Assembly (NCBI GenBank): GCA_023159155.1
Contig: JAJNNX010000018.1
Coordinates: 682,001-746,000 of the forward strand
Source of the DNA: Ustulina deusta
Lineage: Eukaryota > Ascomycota > Sordariomycetes > Xylariales > Xylariaceae
Reading direction: 5' to 3'
DNA length: 64,000 nucleotides
Shown here: positions 1 through 11,787 of the stretch, piece by piece
Layout: every line of letters starts with the position of its first letter
Numbering within the stretch: position 1 is the first letter of the stretch
The notes under the pieces: model-generated
The model's database searches: none
Seen by the model: only the letters and a program-made list of their open reading frames with translations
What the model was told of the DNA's origin: nothing
Position numbers and translations under genes: made by a program

Positions 1-203
1 GGTGGAAATGCCGTGAGAACACCAATGACTTTGCTGCACGCCCAGGGTTTTGTCAAGGCTCAAGTAGCCTCGAGGGTCTCAAGATCTAGCCGTATTCCTC
101 TTGAACGGTCGCTCAGTGCGTTTTGATACTGCCTTTACCCTTTGTCCTGTTTTAATCATGACTCTCAATCATCCGCTTGTAGTCAATTGTTCGTATCAAC
201 CAC

Positions 204-849
204 TTAGCAGCACTCGGCGCAGCATTCACAGCACTCGGCGCAGCACTCGCAGCCCTCTTCGCAGACGAAGCAGCAGCACAGGGCAGCAAGACAGCCCTTG
301 AGACATCCACCACCACTAGAAGACTGCTGAGGAGGAGGCTGCTGTTGGTACTGCATAGGTGGGGGAGGGCCGTAGTACTGTCCTTGAGGTGGTGGGCCGC
401 CATACGCCTAAATTTCCAGTCGTTAGCCATGATGCATGTCGTTGTCGTTGGTTCTGAAAAGCAACCGAGTGAAAGCAAGCAGCGCTAGCAGCAGGGAAGG
501 CACGGTTTTCAGAGAGATAAAGAGGTGGATTGGTATAAACAGAGGTATCCAGGTAAGGAAATGATGATGACATTGAGCGGCGTCAACTCCCGCACTAGGT
601 CGCCTTGGCAACCGGCATAGCAGGTTGAGCTGATAGGAATTGGAGAACCAATCTAGCCCGCAGCGACTATGTTGTGGGGGACACTGCCGAGGGACAGATG
701 GTGGTTCTTGGCGTACGGCCTTGATAGGGTTCGCGACCGACGGTGAGACATAGGCAATAATGTAGATCGCCACATACCTGGGGAGGCTGCTGAGGATACC
801 CGTAGCCGCCCTGAGGCTGACCTTGCTGGTAGTAGTCGTGGCTCGACAT
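204..849 (-). CDS. CYSTM-like cysteine-rich tail-anchored small protein
   Basis: Two exons (849..778 and 407..204) are joined by a GTATGT..TTTAG intron of 370 bp and give 91 residues. The N-terminal two thirds is Gln/Pro/Gly/Tyr-rich (YYQQGQPQGGYGYPQQPPQ, then YGGPPPQGQYYGPPPP). The C-terminus is packed with cysteine: a GGGCLKGCLAALCCCFVC segment followed by repeated ECCAECC units. This is the layout of fungal and plant CYSTM proteins, which are thought to sit at the plasma membrane through a Cys-rich tail and to act in stress tolerance; that role comes from the family. The intron is long for this window and splices in phase 0, so QQPPQ continues directly into AYGGPPPQ. The start is the only ATG leading into the low-complexity N-terminus. 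A missed small exon inside the intron cannot be excluded. Confidence 0.75.
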
Positions 850-3100
850 TGCAATATGTGCAGCTGGTGATGAGATTGGCTCGGAGTCAGAATCGGTGAG
901 GAATGCGACGTGTGGCTGTAATGACGGATGACGGTTAGCAAAAGCCAAGAGGCCGGCAAGCGTAGCGGATTGATGTGCGCGCTATGGGCCACAAGGGGAG
1001 GATAGAAACACGAACCTGTGTGTAGGAGAGAGAATGTGTTGGTCAGATTGATCGGTCGAGAAATTCAGCAACCTGGCGCGGTCACAAACAAAAGGCAACG
1101 AATGCAAAAAGCGCTTCGCGACGGTGAAGACACTTAGGCGATAGGACAGGGGAAGATGATTGTGAAAAGAAGAAAAGGTTGTGCAAGGTTGGGTTGGAAA
1201 ACAAGAACAACTTGAAGGAGGTAGGTATTGCCGTAGCGGTGGGTGATGGATGCTCAATTAAACACAGGAAGAAAGAACCAAAGTCTTTGGTCTGACACAG
1301 CCGACCGATCAAGTACCACTAACAGGTGGAAGGGACCTGGATGCAGATACATGCTTGGTAGGTACATTATGTACCTAGGTACCTAGAGGTAGGTACACCA
1401 TTCATTCAATGTTGGGAGCTGCGAATTGCGCAGTCCAGTCGCACATCGTGTGGTCATACCTAGTGTAATATCGGATGCAATGTGCCGTAGGTACATGCAC
1501 TACTATACATGTACCGTGTCTTTGCATGTATCTCGTTGAGGCTTCAGCCAGCACACCTCCAGGGAGGTATTTTCTCTCTGGCGCTATTAATAACCATAGG
1601 TATCCTCCACTAGATCGCTACCTAACAGCTGTAGTGTGCGGGTCTTGAGGTCATTATACCTATATGTATGCTAGGTATCATATATCATATGTCCTATCCT
1701 TCTCAAGGTAGATTCGCATCTCTTTTCCAGTCTTGGGCAATTAATAGAAGCCACCCAACAATATGTTATTTTTCTTCTTCTTCTTCTTTCTCTCTTCTCT
1801 CCCCTTTGAGAACGCTTGTTCATTCTAATTCCTCACATTTAATCAGCATGTTACAGCTACATATACCCACTAGATATAGGTATGTATGTGGCAGTGTCAA
1901 CGCAGTCTTCGGCCACCGTGCTCTAACATTAGATGCCGCTTTGCCGGGCTTGTGGACCTCCTGCGATGGCAATCGGCCGCCGCCCAGCCATCAAAACTTG
2001 GTATAAGCGCCAGTCCAGATATGGCCCAGACTATCCGCAGACACCCACGAGGTACATTTACAGCATATGTACACGCTACACGTAAGTTTGCTGCTATCTG
2101 TCACAAAAATCCTGCTCGAGTATTTAGGGCTGCCAGGAAGTAGAATGCTCACAGACCATCAAGTTCATATCCTTGGATGCTGTTTCGGCACTACCCAGTG
2201 AGTAAAAGCAACAGAATAATTTTATTGGGTAGGTATGCCAATCTTGCCAATCTTGCCCCAAAATACCATACCCACTGCACAAAGTACCGAATCTGTCGTG
2301 TACCATCTATGTACAGATCGCTAGTGCCGAAACAACATCTAAAGGGAGAATAGGGGTCTGAGGTCCCTGCATCCATTGTAGGTCGCCATCCACCATTGAG
2401 CTCAAACATTACCCTGAAACGGGTCACAGCCTACGCGAAATCCCCCCTGCATCTTCAGATGCTACTCTTGATGTCAAGTCTTTACACTGATCAAGATAAT
2501 AATAAATATGTATGGTGTTGTTGGTATGGTATTGTCCCGCATATTACTGGACAATGGGTAAAGATTAGTACAATGCTAAAGAGGACTGTATTTTGCTTGT
2601 CAGGCACCATACTCAGCCACAAAGACGCGCAAAAGAATTACGACGGATGGGTATTGTATGTAGCCGCCACGTCGTACCCGCAGCTTGCGCCACAGCTGTC
2701 TGGACACTCCTATATGGGATTCATTGTCAGTCTGGGGAGAGAGATAGACAATGCAAGAGACGTGCTATCCACCCATCAGCTCGGAGGTAACCAATCTCAA
2801 GTATCAACTACCTATACTAACCTAGAAAGTTCATCTACAAAGTGGCAACCATCATACCCAGTTACCCCCCTTCTATTGCGTGCTAAGAGACAACGCTGCT
2901 GGCTTCAAAATTGGTCAATAGAAAAACTACATAGGTATACCAAGTTCACAAGGCCGAGCGAAATAGAGTAAACATTGCACTAACGATTCGAAGTTTTGAC
3001 TACTTTTCTTACCACCATGTCTATCTACATTGTCATTTCTTCCAATACTCGCTATGCTGCTAAATGGATGTTATATCTTTGGGGGATATAACCAGTATAC
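850..3100. other. intergenic, gene-free (2.25 kb)
   Basis: The region upstream of the Cys-rich protein gene and downstream of the Abp1 gene. It holds CT-rich tracts (1770-1805) and a dense patch of GTACCTAGGTACCTAG-type words (1355-1400). A 191-codon open frame at 2396-2971 has no ATG near its 5' end and no recognisable domain. I see no gene. Confidence 0.6.
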
Positions 3101-5659
3101 TTATTGATCAAGTTGCACGTAGTTGGCCGGGAATAGACCCAGTTGCCCATTGTACTGACCATACCACCAATCCTCGTCAGGGAACTCGAGATGGGTAATC
3201 TTGGCATTCTCGGGGAAGCTTAGCTCTAAATCCATAGCGTTAGCAAATGTACACATTTCACTCTAACCAATCAGACTCACCATTGTCCTCGGCAGCTTCA
3301 TAGTCGAATTGAGCCGTTGCGGTGTGTCCGACATCCGCTACAGCAGGGGCAGGTGCCGGCTCCGGCTCAGCAGCAGGCGCCGGAACGTGTGTTGTACCGG
3401 CTGCCAGTGGGGGCGAGGGCGGTACGACGCTGTGAGCGTCGCCCACAGGCTCATCGTCAACAAGTTCAACATAGTTGCTAGGGAACAAGCCCGTTTCGCC
3501 CTGTGAGTTTGTGCCCATCCACCAATCCTCATCAACCATGTCAATGTTAGTCACGTACTCGCCTTCGCGTAACTCTAGCTCGTTGTCCTCGGCCTTTTCG
3601 TAGTCATACTGAATAAGAGCTCGCCTGCCTCCACTTACAACAGCGGGGGCTTGAGTTACTGCTTCGTGGCTGAATTGTTCTGCTGCTACGGCTAAAGCAG
3701 CTGCTCGGGGGTCATGAGTCTCCTCTTCATGAGGAATATCCCTTTCTCTCGGCAACTCATGTTCAATAGGCCGTACAGGAAGAGATTGCGTCGGTTCCTG
3801 AACTGGTTCGATCTTGGGTTCGGGTCCTCGAGGAACGGGGACTGCAATGCGCACCGGGGACGGTGACCGCTCTCGCTCAGGCTCAGGCTCTTCCTCGTCA
3901 GCAGCTGGTTCTGGTCGACGTGGCATGCCTGGCAAAGCAAATCCACCAGGAACGGTATTGTCTGAGGGACGGCTGGACGCAGGTGGTGGAGGCGGTGCGG
4001 GCTCATCATCTGCGCCGATATCACGAGGTCGTGCTACCGAGGGAACAGGTGGCGGCGCCTCATTAAACTGCTCCCTGATAGACCTTATCCCCCCTGAGGA
4101 GGGTTCGGTCGGCTCCTGGCTAGAGATAGTTTCACCCGTCTTTTGTCCAGGAATTCCGCGTCCGTATCCTGTCGCCTCAACGGGTTTCCACGATTTACCG
4201 GTATAACCACTCTGCCATCCACTTTCGCTCTTTTGGGCCGGAACAGGAGAATCAGTAGGGGAACCTGCAACCTTCGCGGACACGCCACTTTGTTGTGCCT
4301 TTTTCTCGGCCCATATCTGAGCCGGCGTTTTCCCACCTTGGTCCGCAAAGGTTCGACTAGCCGATCCAACGGGTGCAGCCGGGGGCGGGGATGGGCCACC
4401 AAAACCCAATCCTCCGGGTGTGGGCGCCTTGGTCCCCAAGAAAGACGATGCACCTGAGAATTTCTTCGCGACCTTAGGCTTAGGCAACTCAGTAAGGCGT
4501 TCTGATCGACTGAACGCGGCGCTACGCTCTGCTAGCGATTTCGGTTGATAATCATTTTCAGGCTCAGGCTCAATTGGTTTCTGAGCTTTAGAACGAATCG
4601 CAGCAATGTCGACCTTGCCTACAGGCTCATAGGCACCTTTCACCGGAGCGGGCCTATCGTCCTTCTGCTCCTTGGCGGCAGCCCGAATAGCGGCAATGTC
4701 AACCTTACCGACAGGTTTGTAGCTTCCCCCGATAACGTCACTCGGCCCCTCGTCGAAATTTGCCCTAGCCCCACCGTTGAATTTAGGCGGCGCTTGTTTT
4801 TGACTCCGCAGCTCATCTATGTTAACCTTTGTGGGCTTGTACGCTGACTGCACTTTCTGGATTTCACTCCGAGAAACCGGGGGTGCATCATCACCCCAGC
4901 CATCATCGCCCTTCTTCTGTCTTAAGCTGGCATTGCGCGCTGCAATGATGGGGTTGAATGAGATAGTGGCGCCTGAAGAAGCAGCAAAGACAGGCTTCGA
5001 CTTCAAAGCAGGTGGTGGTCCTTTCGCCTTGACAGGCGCGCTGCCTCCAGCGGTATAGTTTGCACCAGAGGCATCGGCAACCTTTTTCAGAATGTTGGTA
5101 GGTTCGAGGTCGGCGTCGGTGCGGGCAGTGATCTGCACATGGTAGCCCTAGCATGACGTTAGCTCCACCAAAAGGCAAGGGCTGAGAAGGGAGAGTCAGC
5201 GCACATGTAGAACTTTGGACACGGCATTCAGATGACTTGTGAAGTAACCCTTGGTCCTCTCAGGAACACCTCCGCCGCACTATATCGATGTATGCTTGTC
5301 AGTGCTTTGCAGAGCGGGGCAACCGGGGACGAGTGACTGTGACTAACCCATGCAATCAGAGCGTACTTCGGCAGACCGGTGTTGGGGTCTTTGACTTTGA
5401 CGAAGGCGAATTGAATCCTTCCTTCGCTGAAATCCTCAAGTAGATCCTCCAACTCGCCATCACCAGTTGACTGGACCTTGAGAACACTCTCCTTGCTGCC
5501 GTTGTCCTGGAAAGCATTGGCCAGGGGCGCTTGAACAGAAAGCAGAACCCATTGACCGTAGGTGGAAGAGCTGCCAGCTGGCGGTGCTGGGGCGCTGATG
5601 ACGCCCTGATAGCTGCTCTTAATAGAGGGCCCATTGACGGACAGGTTTAACGACGCCAT
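3101..5659 (-). CDS. abp1: Actin-binding protein Abp1 (drebrin-like, ADF-H plus two SH3)
   Basis: Four exons (5659..5348, 5279..5205, 5147..3281, 3225..3101) give 792 residues. Residues about 1-140 form an ADF-homology domain (start MASLNLSVNG; core FAFVKVKDPNTGLPKYALIAW, continuing CGGGVPERTKGYFTSH across intron 1). A long Pro/Glu-rich linker follows, carrying three spaced repeats of the type KVDIAAIR. Two SH3 domains lie at about 637-690 (ALIQYDYEKAEDNELEL..EDWWMG..GLFPSNYVEL) and 737-792 (TAQFDYEAAEDNELSF..EDWWYG..GLFPANYVQL), the second completed only by exon 4. Abp1 binds F-actin at endocytic patches, activates Arp2/3 and recruits partners through its SH3 domains. Yeast Abp1 has one SH3; two, as here, is the usual arrangement in filamentous fungi and in drebrin-like relatives as I recall. 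The gene is divergent from the zinc-finger gene at 6616. Confidence 0.93.
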
Positions 5660-6615
5660 CTTGGGGGGTTATTGTTGAGACGGCGATGAGCAGTCGAAGC
5701 AGCCGTTCGTGGTGTTGTTGGGGAGAACAATGTCGCACAGGAGAAAGAGAGTGGTGTACAGGTTGACGGGAGAAAGAAATGGAGGGATGTACTGGCAGGG
5801 TGGGGGTGATGTCAGAGCTCCCCCAGGCGACAGCTCAGAAGTGAGTGGAGTGGCGGATGCGGTGGAGGAGAAGGGAGAGAGGGACGAGAGATATATGCTG
5901 TCTCGGCTCTGGTGAAAATATCTTGCACCCGAAGAAAAGGACAAATTTAGCCAGGTTGGCTTGGCCGGCGATGTTTTTGCTCTTCAAGTGCTGTGCTTGC
6001 CTAAGAGGGTTATTACTGCTGCGTAATTGCCTTACGAAGGACGCAGGTGAGTCGCTGGAGGGCTCCGTTAGCTTGTCATCTGTAATTTCTACGGGAGCAA
6101 AATGCACTGAAGTCGGTGCTGTACAGTAATGCTTATCGGCCCCTGGTCGTCCTGATGTGTAAAAGCTAGGCAGAGGTGCTGGCTGCCACTAGTCCGGTAG
6201 CGGGCTAGGGAGAATGCAACTTGGTACGCCTCTCCGTCCCCTGCGAGCCTGCTAGCCTGCCAGCCTGCCACGCGCGCTAGACCCACCTGCAGAGGCTGAG
6301 AGAGAGGTGGGAATTCCAACAGCCAAAGTGAACAGTGCGCGACGCGGCGCGAGCACAGAACTACCCTACCCTCCAATTAAAACGAACCACCTCTGTCGAC
6401 CTCGCAATATCTTCACGTCATCCCGAGTCCACCTGTCAAACCCGCTTGCCTCTTTGAGTTGCAAATAGAACTCCTCTTTCTTCATTTCTTCGCTAGACCT
6501 ACAAAGACTACCTAGTAGACCGAAGCAGACCCATACAGGAGGATACTTGGGTATCGACACGTTATCCCTCCCTGCTCTACGGCGCCACACAGGGACAGAC
6601 ACTTGTTCGCACACG
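5660..6615. promoter_or_regulatory. divergent promoter region between abp1 and the zinc-finger gene
   Basis: A 956 bp spacer between two divergently transcribed genes. No coding potential is evident. It includes an imperfect GCCTGCTAGCCTGCCAGCCTGCC repeat at 6246-6270 and a CT-rich stretch before the zinc-finger ATG. A bidirectional promoter is inferred from gene orientation only. Confidence 0.45.
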
Positions 6616-7782
6616 ATGGTGTTGCTATCGGATTCCTCGTCGGCAATCAGTTCGCTGTCTTCTGATGAGTCAGAAGAGGTCGAGAACGACTACGAAGACT
6701 CGAATACTATCGATGAACCCACTCTGCCTCCTTCAAAACGACAGAAACTTGGAGATGGGTCTCGCGCGTCCTCTTCGCTCCATATAGATCCTGAGCCCGA
6801 GCCCGAGCCAGATCAAGAGCACGACCTGGATGATGGTGACATCTCTTCCGACACATCAGGCGACGTGCCGAATTCCCCGATTAATGCCAAGCTGGACGAG
6901 GATGAGTTTCAAGAGCAAGTCACCGTCTGTGCCTGGGATGGTTGTCGCGTTGGCGATCTGGGCAACATGGACAGGTTAGTTGAGCATATACACAATGACC
7001 ACATCGAGAGTCGCCAGAAGAAGTATACTTGTGAGTGGATCGGCTGCTCCAGAAAGAGCTTGGCGCATGCCAGTGGTTATGCCTTGAAGGCACATATGCG
7101 AAGCCACACACGCGAGAAGCCTTTCTACTGTTACCTTCCTGGTAAGGCTACTTGTTCCCTGCTATGAAGACTTGATACTCACTATGTTCTGCTAGAGTGC
7201 GATCGCGCGTTTACAAGGTCTGATGCATTGGCAAAGCACATGCGAACGGTTCATGAAACAGAGGCCTTACGGCCTTCCGACCCTGTGCCCAAGTCGATGC
7301 AGCACCAAGGGGCCGAGAAAAAGAGCAACAAACTCAAGATCATAATCAAGACACCACAGTCACATGCAGCCGGCCAAGACGATGCTGTTGACGATGGTGA
7401 CGCTAGTGACGAGATCACCCCCGATTTTTTCACTCCATTAACAGAGCAACAGGGCTTCACAAGCAGAGAGCTTGCCATGGACATGGAACCCCTATGGCGA
7501 CTATGCGTAGCAAACCTTAAATGGGCTACGAAAGAAAGCGAAGAACTGCGAGAGGAGTGCAAAGAACTCGAGGAGATCTACCGGCAAGAATGGCTTGAGA
7601 AAGAGGCCCTTGTTGACCAGGCCACGCAAGTAGAAGAAGGTTGGTGGCAACGGCGGAAAGCAGTGCTCGCTGCTGAGGCGGAGAGCCAAGCGCTCAATGA
7701 TGAGGTTGCAGAGGACGACAGTAACGATGCCATCGACTCCCTACACGAGGACCGGCCCTCCCGCTCCAGCCAGCCTGTATAA
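6616..7782 (+). CDS. Three-finger C2H2 protein, Iec1-like (possible INO80 subunit)
   Basis: Two exons (6616..7141 and 7196..7782) with a 54 bp intron give 370 residues. The N-terminus is Ser/Asp/Glu-rich. Three C2H2 fingers follow: CAWDGC..HIHNDH (about 105-130), CEWIGCSRKSLAHASGYALKAHMRSH (about 138-163), and CYLPECDRAFTRSDALAKHMRTVH (about 168-192), the last split by the intron. The second and third fingers with an intervening TREKP linker resemble GLI/YY1-type fingers, and the SLAHASGYALKAHMRSH stretch resembles fission-yeast Iec1, the zinc-finger subunit of the INO80 chromatin remodeller. The C-terminal third is a charged coiled-coil-like region (EECKELEEIYRQEWLEKE). I take the ATG at 6616; an in-frame ATG lies 69 bp upstream but would add an undistinguished Arg/Thr-rich leader. 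DNA-binding or chromatin function is secure as a class; the INO80 assignment is a family inference. Confidence 0.8.
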
Positions 7783-9203
7783 GAGCATCTGCAGTTGAGG
7801 AAAGAACCAAAGACCGGGATCGAAATATCTCACGGCGCTACGCTCTTAGTTTCCATCGCTTCTCCCCCGTGTACAGAGGCGTTGAGCAATAACACGCAAG
7901 AGGCGCCAAGTATATGGTGATGAGAAATGGATCGCAGGGATGTAATTAATGAATAATGACTGGTAGCCCAACGAACTTTAGTCCTACGGAACAAGTTAGG
8001 AAATGAAGTCTTAGCGGTTCCTACAATTAGAGGAGCACTCGTCCTCTACGTGGACACAATTGCGGTGGCTTGACGATGTGAGACTCATAATCTTTCATAT
8101 CGCTATTTACTCGGTGGATTTCATATGTATGAGTACCCAGAAGGCCCTCTTCAGCATCGGCAATATACCTAGCCACCATTGAGTTAAAGCAATGAGACAG
8201 CTGACTCCCTCAGGCGCTTGGCTTATAGACGTCGTATCTAGGGAAGATCTCTCACGCCTCAACTTGAAAGACCAATACTTCACAGCAAGTGTCAGTACTC
8301 TTAGAGAGGTGTTATTTAGTACACATATAGTAGTTTGCCTACAGGATACTCGTAATTCTCCGTGATATGGTTATGTTACTGTGGGACACGTTTGCTTCTG
8401 TGATCCAAGCAGAGTTGATGGAGCCTTGGGGAGCTGGGTACGGTTATTCCCTGTCAAATTGCTGTTCACCTTGGGAGGGGGTTCAGGGTACATCGGGAAA
8501 GATGGAGCGAGGTTGAGATTCCAGATATCGCGACCCCTTCAGCTCAAATGTTAATGTGTATTCCGTCAATGTTAATGTCTAGTCCTTCAATGTGAATGTA
8601 TTGTATTATTCATTGTGGGGGTCCTCGAGTAAGGATACTTGATGATCAAGCCCTTTCTAGTATGTGTAAGAGACAACAGGGAATTCCAAATGAAAGGGTC
8701 CTGTAAAGAATTATCATCTACCCTCGCTAAAATCACTGGTACGCAAATGGGCAGCACAGACGAGAACAATCAACAAAGTCTGTGGCGCGGTTTGTAAGTT
8801 GAAAAGGGGGGGTGGTCACGTGAGGAGACTAGAGTGCAGGTCTGTATGGCGAGAGCAAATGATGCAATGGCCACTCATTCTTCCCTCAGAGCTGATGGCT
8901 AAAGGAATATGGTAATCAAGTGCCCCTCCATTGGATCAGAGCGCCCCTCACTTGTCGCAACGCAACCACACCACCTGTATCGGCCGGGTAGACTGCCTGG
9001 ACTCCCTAGGTTAGACAAGGAGCAAACCCAAAATATTTCGCAAATTCTATTCATTACCTAACTTCTACCACTCCTTCAGTGTACCTCTTTTATATTATTG
9101 CCAAGTTCTATCTATCACCTTCTACCATCGACACCATCGACACCCATCTAATTCCTACACTCGTCGCAACCGCACCACAACCACCACCACAATCGCGCTC
9201 ACA
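7783..9203. other. intergenic, gene-free (1.4 kb)
   Basis: Contains the 3' flank of the zinc-finger gene and the promoter of the glutaredoxin gene. The only structure seen is a three-copy 21-bp tandem repeat (8547-8609). A weak TATA-like TTTATATTATTG lies at 9089-9100, about 110 bp before the glutaredoxin ATG. No gene is supported. Confidence 0.5.
8547..8609. repeat. three-copy 21-bp tandem repeat
   Basis: Three consecutive units start with AATGTTAATGT, AATGTTAATGT and AATGTGAATGT at 8547, 8568 and 8589, so the period is exactly 21 bp. Copies 1 and 2 share most of their second half (T.TTCCGTC against TAGTCCTTC); copy 3 diverges after its first 11 bases. Confidence 0.8.
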
Positions 9204-10107
9204 ATGTCGACAATAAAAGAGATCACGACCGAGGACGAGTGGCGATCCCACGTCGCGGCGCTCCCGTCGTCCACCCTCCTTATAATCTCCTTCCACGCGC
9301 CCTGGGCGGCCCCGTGTGCGCAGATGGCCACCGTGTTGAAGACCCTTGCCGCCGAGTACCCCGCGAACGGCGAGACGAGCTGGGTGTCGATCAACGCCGA
9401 AGACCTGAGCGACATCTCGGAAACATACGATGTTACGGCAGTGCCGTACCTCGTGCTGCAGCGCAACGACCAAGTCCTCGAGGCCGTGAGTGGCAGCAGT
9501 GCCGTCAAGGTGCGAACGGCGATCGAGACGCACGCGAAGGGCGTCAATGGCGCAAGCGCAAACACAAACGGCGCACCGGCCTTCATAACGGGCTCCGGAG
9601 CTGTGGAAAAGCCGGTGGCTGCTGCAGCCCCAGAGGTCGAGGCGGAGGTTGATCCGGTGAAGGCGAAAGAGGAGCTCTTCAAGCGCTTAGGCGACCTCGT
9701 GAAAGCCGCGCCCGTCATGTTGTTCATGAAGGGTACGCCCAGCGCACCTCAGTGCGGGTTCTCGCGGCAGCTAGTGGCCCTCTTGCGAGAACGCAGTGTT
9801 AAGTACGGATTCTTTAATATCCTGGCCGACGATGAGGTGCGACAGGGTCTGAAGGAGTTCGCGGACTGGCCGACATATCCACAGCTCTGGATGGACGGCG
9901 AACTGGTTGGTGGATTAGATATCGTACGTTACCCAACCTTGCCCCCCCTCTCCCCTCTTTTGGATCACCGGTCTTCACAATAAGGGGTGAGGAGGCAATC
10001 CACCTAGAACTAACATTTCCTCTACGTAGATCAAGGAAGAGCTCGAGAACAACCCGGGCTTCCTTAAAGCTCATAGTGTAGTCAAGGAGAGTGCGGCGGC
10101 AGCTTGA
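9204..10107 (+). CDS. grx4: Monothiol glutaredoxin Grx3/4 (thioredoxin-like plus CGFS domain)
   Basis: Two exons (9204..9923 and 10030..10107) with a 106 bp intron give 265 residues. Residues 1-108 are a thioredoxin-like domain with the site HAPWAAPCAQM, in which a single cysteine replaces the CxxC pair. An Ala/Glu-rich linker leads to a glutaredoxin domain (about 150-245) with GTPSAPQCGFSRQL (Cys about 184), WPTYPQLW and GGLDI. Exon 2 supplies IKEELENNPGFLKAH. CGFS glutaredoxins of this two-domain type bind a [2Fe-2S] cluster with glutathione, deliver iron in the cytosol and nucleus, and control iron-responsive regulators (HapX and SreA in filamentous fungi, Aft1 in yeast). All diagnostic residues are present. 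Codons end mostly in G or C, unlike the neighbouring zinc-finger gene. Confidence 0.95.
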
Positions 10108-11490
10108 AACCTGAGCGAGTATTGACGGGGATATATTCCTACGTGCACAGGACACCACTACTATTCATGATGATAATCTGGATGAGGGCCCTCGGGAGAG
10201 GTTGCGTTCTTAGGTTAATGTGGTCATAGATCTTGTTGGCCCAACGTCATGTTGCTACTACGCCAGGCTGGTCCACCCCGAGGCCCATGGGTGAACCTTG
10301 AGGCAACGGCTAGGTAGAACAGAAGTAGCCACCTATTGTGGAGTGTGGAAGGGCAATATTAGCCAAGACAATAGCTACGCATCTTCGTGAGGTGTATCTT
10401 TGATTCGTCATTATCAGATTGCGCCTTGGTACGTTATCATTGATCACTCGCATTGGGCAGCTGAGATAAGGGGGCTTCTGCTCTCATATGAATAATTTTA
10501 TAACGACCAGAGTCGGCACACTTTCTCGACCGTGATATACATAATACGATTCACTTTGGGTGGCGCGTTATAAGTGGACAGCTGACTATTCGCTTCCAGA
10601 GAGAGACGTATCTAATTACCAGGCATAAACACCATCAGACGAAAGATGAAATACAGCAACATGTTGAGTCGGCTCACACAGCGATCATCAAGGGACGGCT
10701 TAAGTTTTTTTCTTTCTTTCTTCATATTCGGACCAATCGCAACCGCACTATGATGTTCGCAATATTCATCCCAAGTCGCTGTTCTGTCTCTACAACCCAA
10801 CCAAGCAAACAAGCAAGCAGCGAGAAGAACAACAGAAAAAAATACAAAAGCCCCCTCCACACGTACCCCTTGAACGCCCCCTCCAGCGCCGTCAAACTCC
10901 AAACCCGTAACGCATCGTATCATTAGCACATCTCTTCTCTCTCCGGCGGAAACAAAAAACGTTGTTTTCCCCTTCCCCTTCCCCATCCAACCCCTGCCGC
11001 GTCTGTCGAACGACACAAGAGAGAGCCACAACCGGGGTTCCCGCCCTCAATTGGTCCAATCCATCCATCCATCCATCCATCAATCAATCAATAATAAATC
11101 CTTTTGTCACGTTGCTCCCGTGACCCAAAATCAAAATCGTCCAACGATCTCTTTTGTTTCCAGGGGTCTTCCCGCGGTTGTAATACGTGTAGTAATTGCA
11201 GTGTAAAAAAAAAAGGGTTTTGGGTGGAAAAGAAAAAAAATGAATAAAAAAACCTTGGGGTTATCCTCGAAAAAAAGAGAATAAAACCTGCGCAAGTGTT
11301 GTTGGGCTCACGACACCGAAGACGCGCTACGGTGGATGTTTTTCGTGAGGGTTTTTGTAAGAAGAGAAAAAGGCGGCCTTCGAGAGTTGGTTTGGTTTCT
11401 TTTCAACACCAACCAACCAACCATGAGGTGCTGCTAGACGTATGGCCGCCTACGTATGGCATGGCATGGTGAAGAGAACAGGGCCCTGCT
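10108..11490. other. convergent intergenic spacer with simple repeats
   Basis: The space between the 3' ends of the glutaredoxin gene and the small gene at 11491. It contains CCAT repeats passing into CAAT repeats (about 11057-11096), A-tracts at 11205-11280, and CCAACCAACCAACC at 11408-11421. No gene is supported. Confidence 0.5.
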
Positions 11491-11787
11491 TTACAAGGAC
11501 CCTAGGATCCGCTCCTCGAGCCCGCCCCAGTAGACGATGGGTCGTGGCTCCAGCACGCTTAGCTCGACGCCGGACCGTCTCTTCTCCTCCTCCATGTCTA
11601 GGATGGACGGCTGTCGGAAGAGCACGGCGTTGATTGTGTGGGCCGGCGACGACGAGCTCGAGCCCAGGCTCGACCCCAGGCTCGACGTCGTGGCCGTGGA
11701 CGCCGTCGAGGACCGGCGCAGGGACGTGCGCAGGTTGCTGGGGGAGAAGCGGGTGCGGATCATTTGGAAGCGTGATATCTGCTGCAT
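11491..11787 (-). CDS. Small putative mitochondrial protein, conserved-looking C-terminus
   Basis: A single uninterrupted frame of 98 residues starting at ATG 11787. The N-terminus (MQQISRFQMIRTRFSPSN, then LRTSLRRSSTAST) is rich in Arg/Ser/Thr without acidic residues, like a mitochondrial presequence. A Ser-rich linker is followed by a compact C-terminus: SILDMEEEKRRSGVEL, then SVLEPRPIVYWGGLEERI. I recall similar EPRP-VYWG tails in small uncharacterised proteins of other Pezizomycotina but cannot name a family. The abrupt change from low complexity to a compositionally normal C-terminus, GC-rich coding sequence and a real ATG support a gene. Function unknown. Confidence 0.6.
   Translation of the reverse strand: MQQISRFQMIRTRFSPSNLRTSLRRSSTASTATTSSLGSSLGSSSSSPAHTINAVLFRQPSILDMEEEKRRSGVELSVLEPRPIVYWGGLEERILGSL

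Noticed and set aside
2396..2971. 191-codon open frame
   Set aside because: Begins with TTG, lies in compositionally mixed spacer and shows no domain or coding-like bias.
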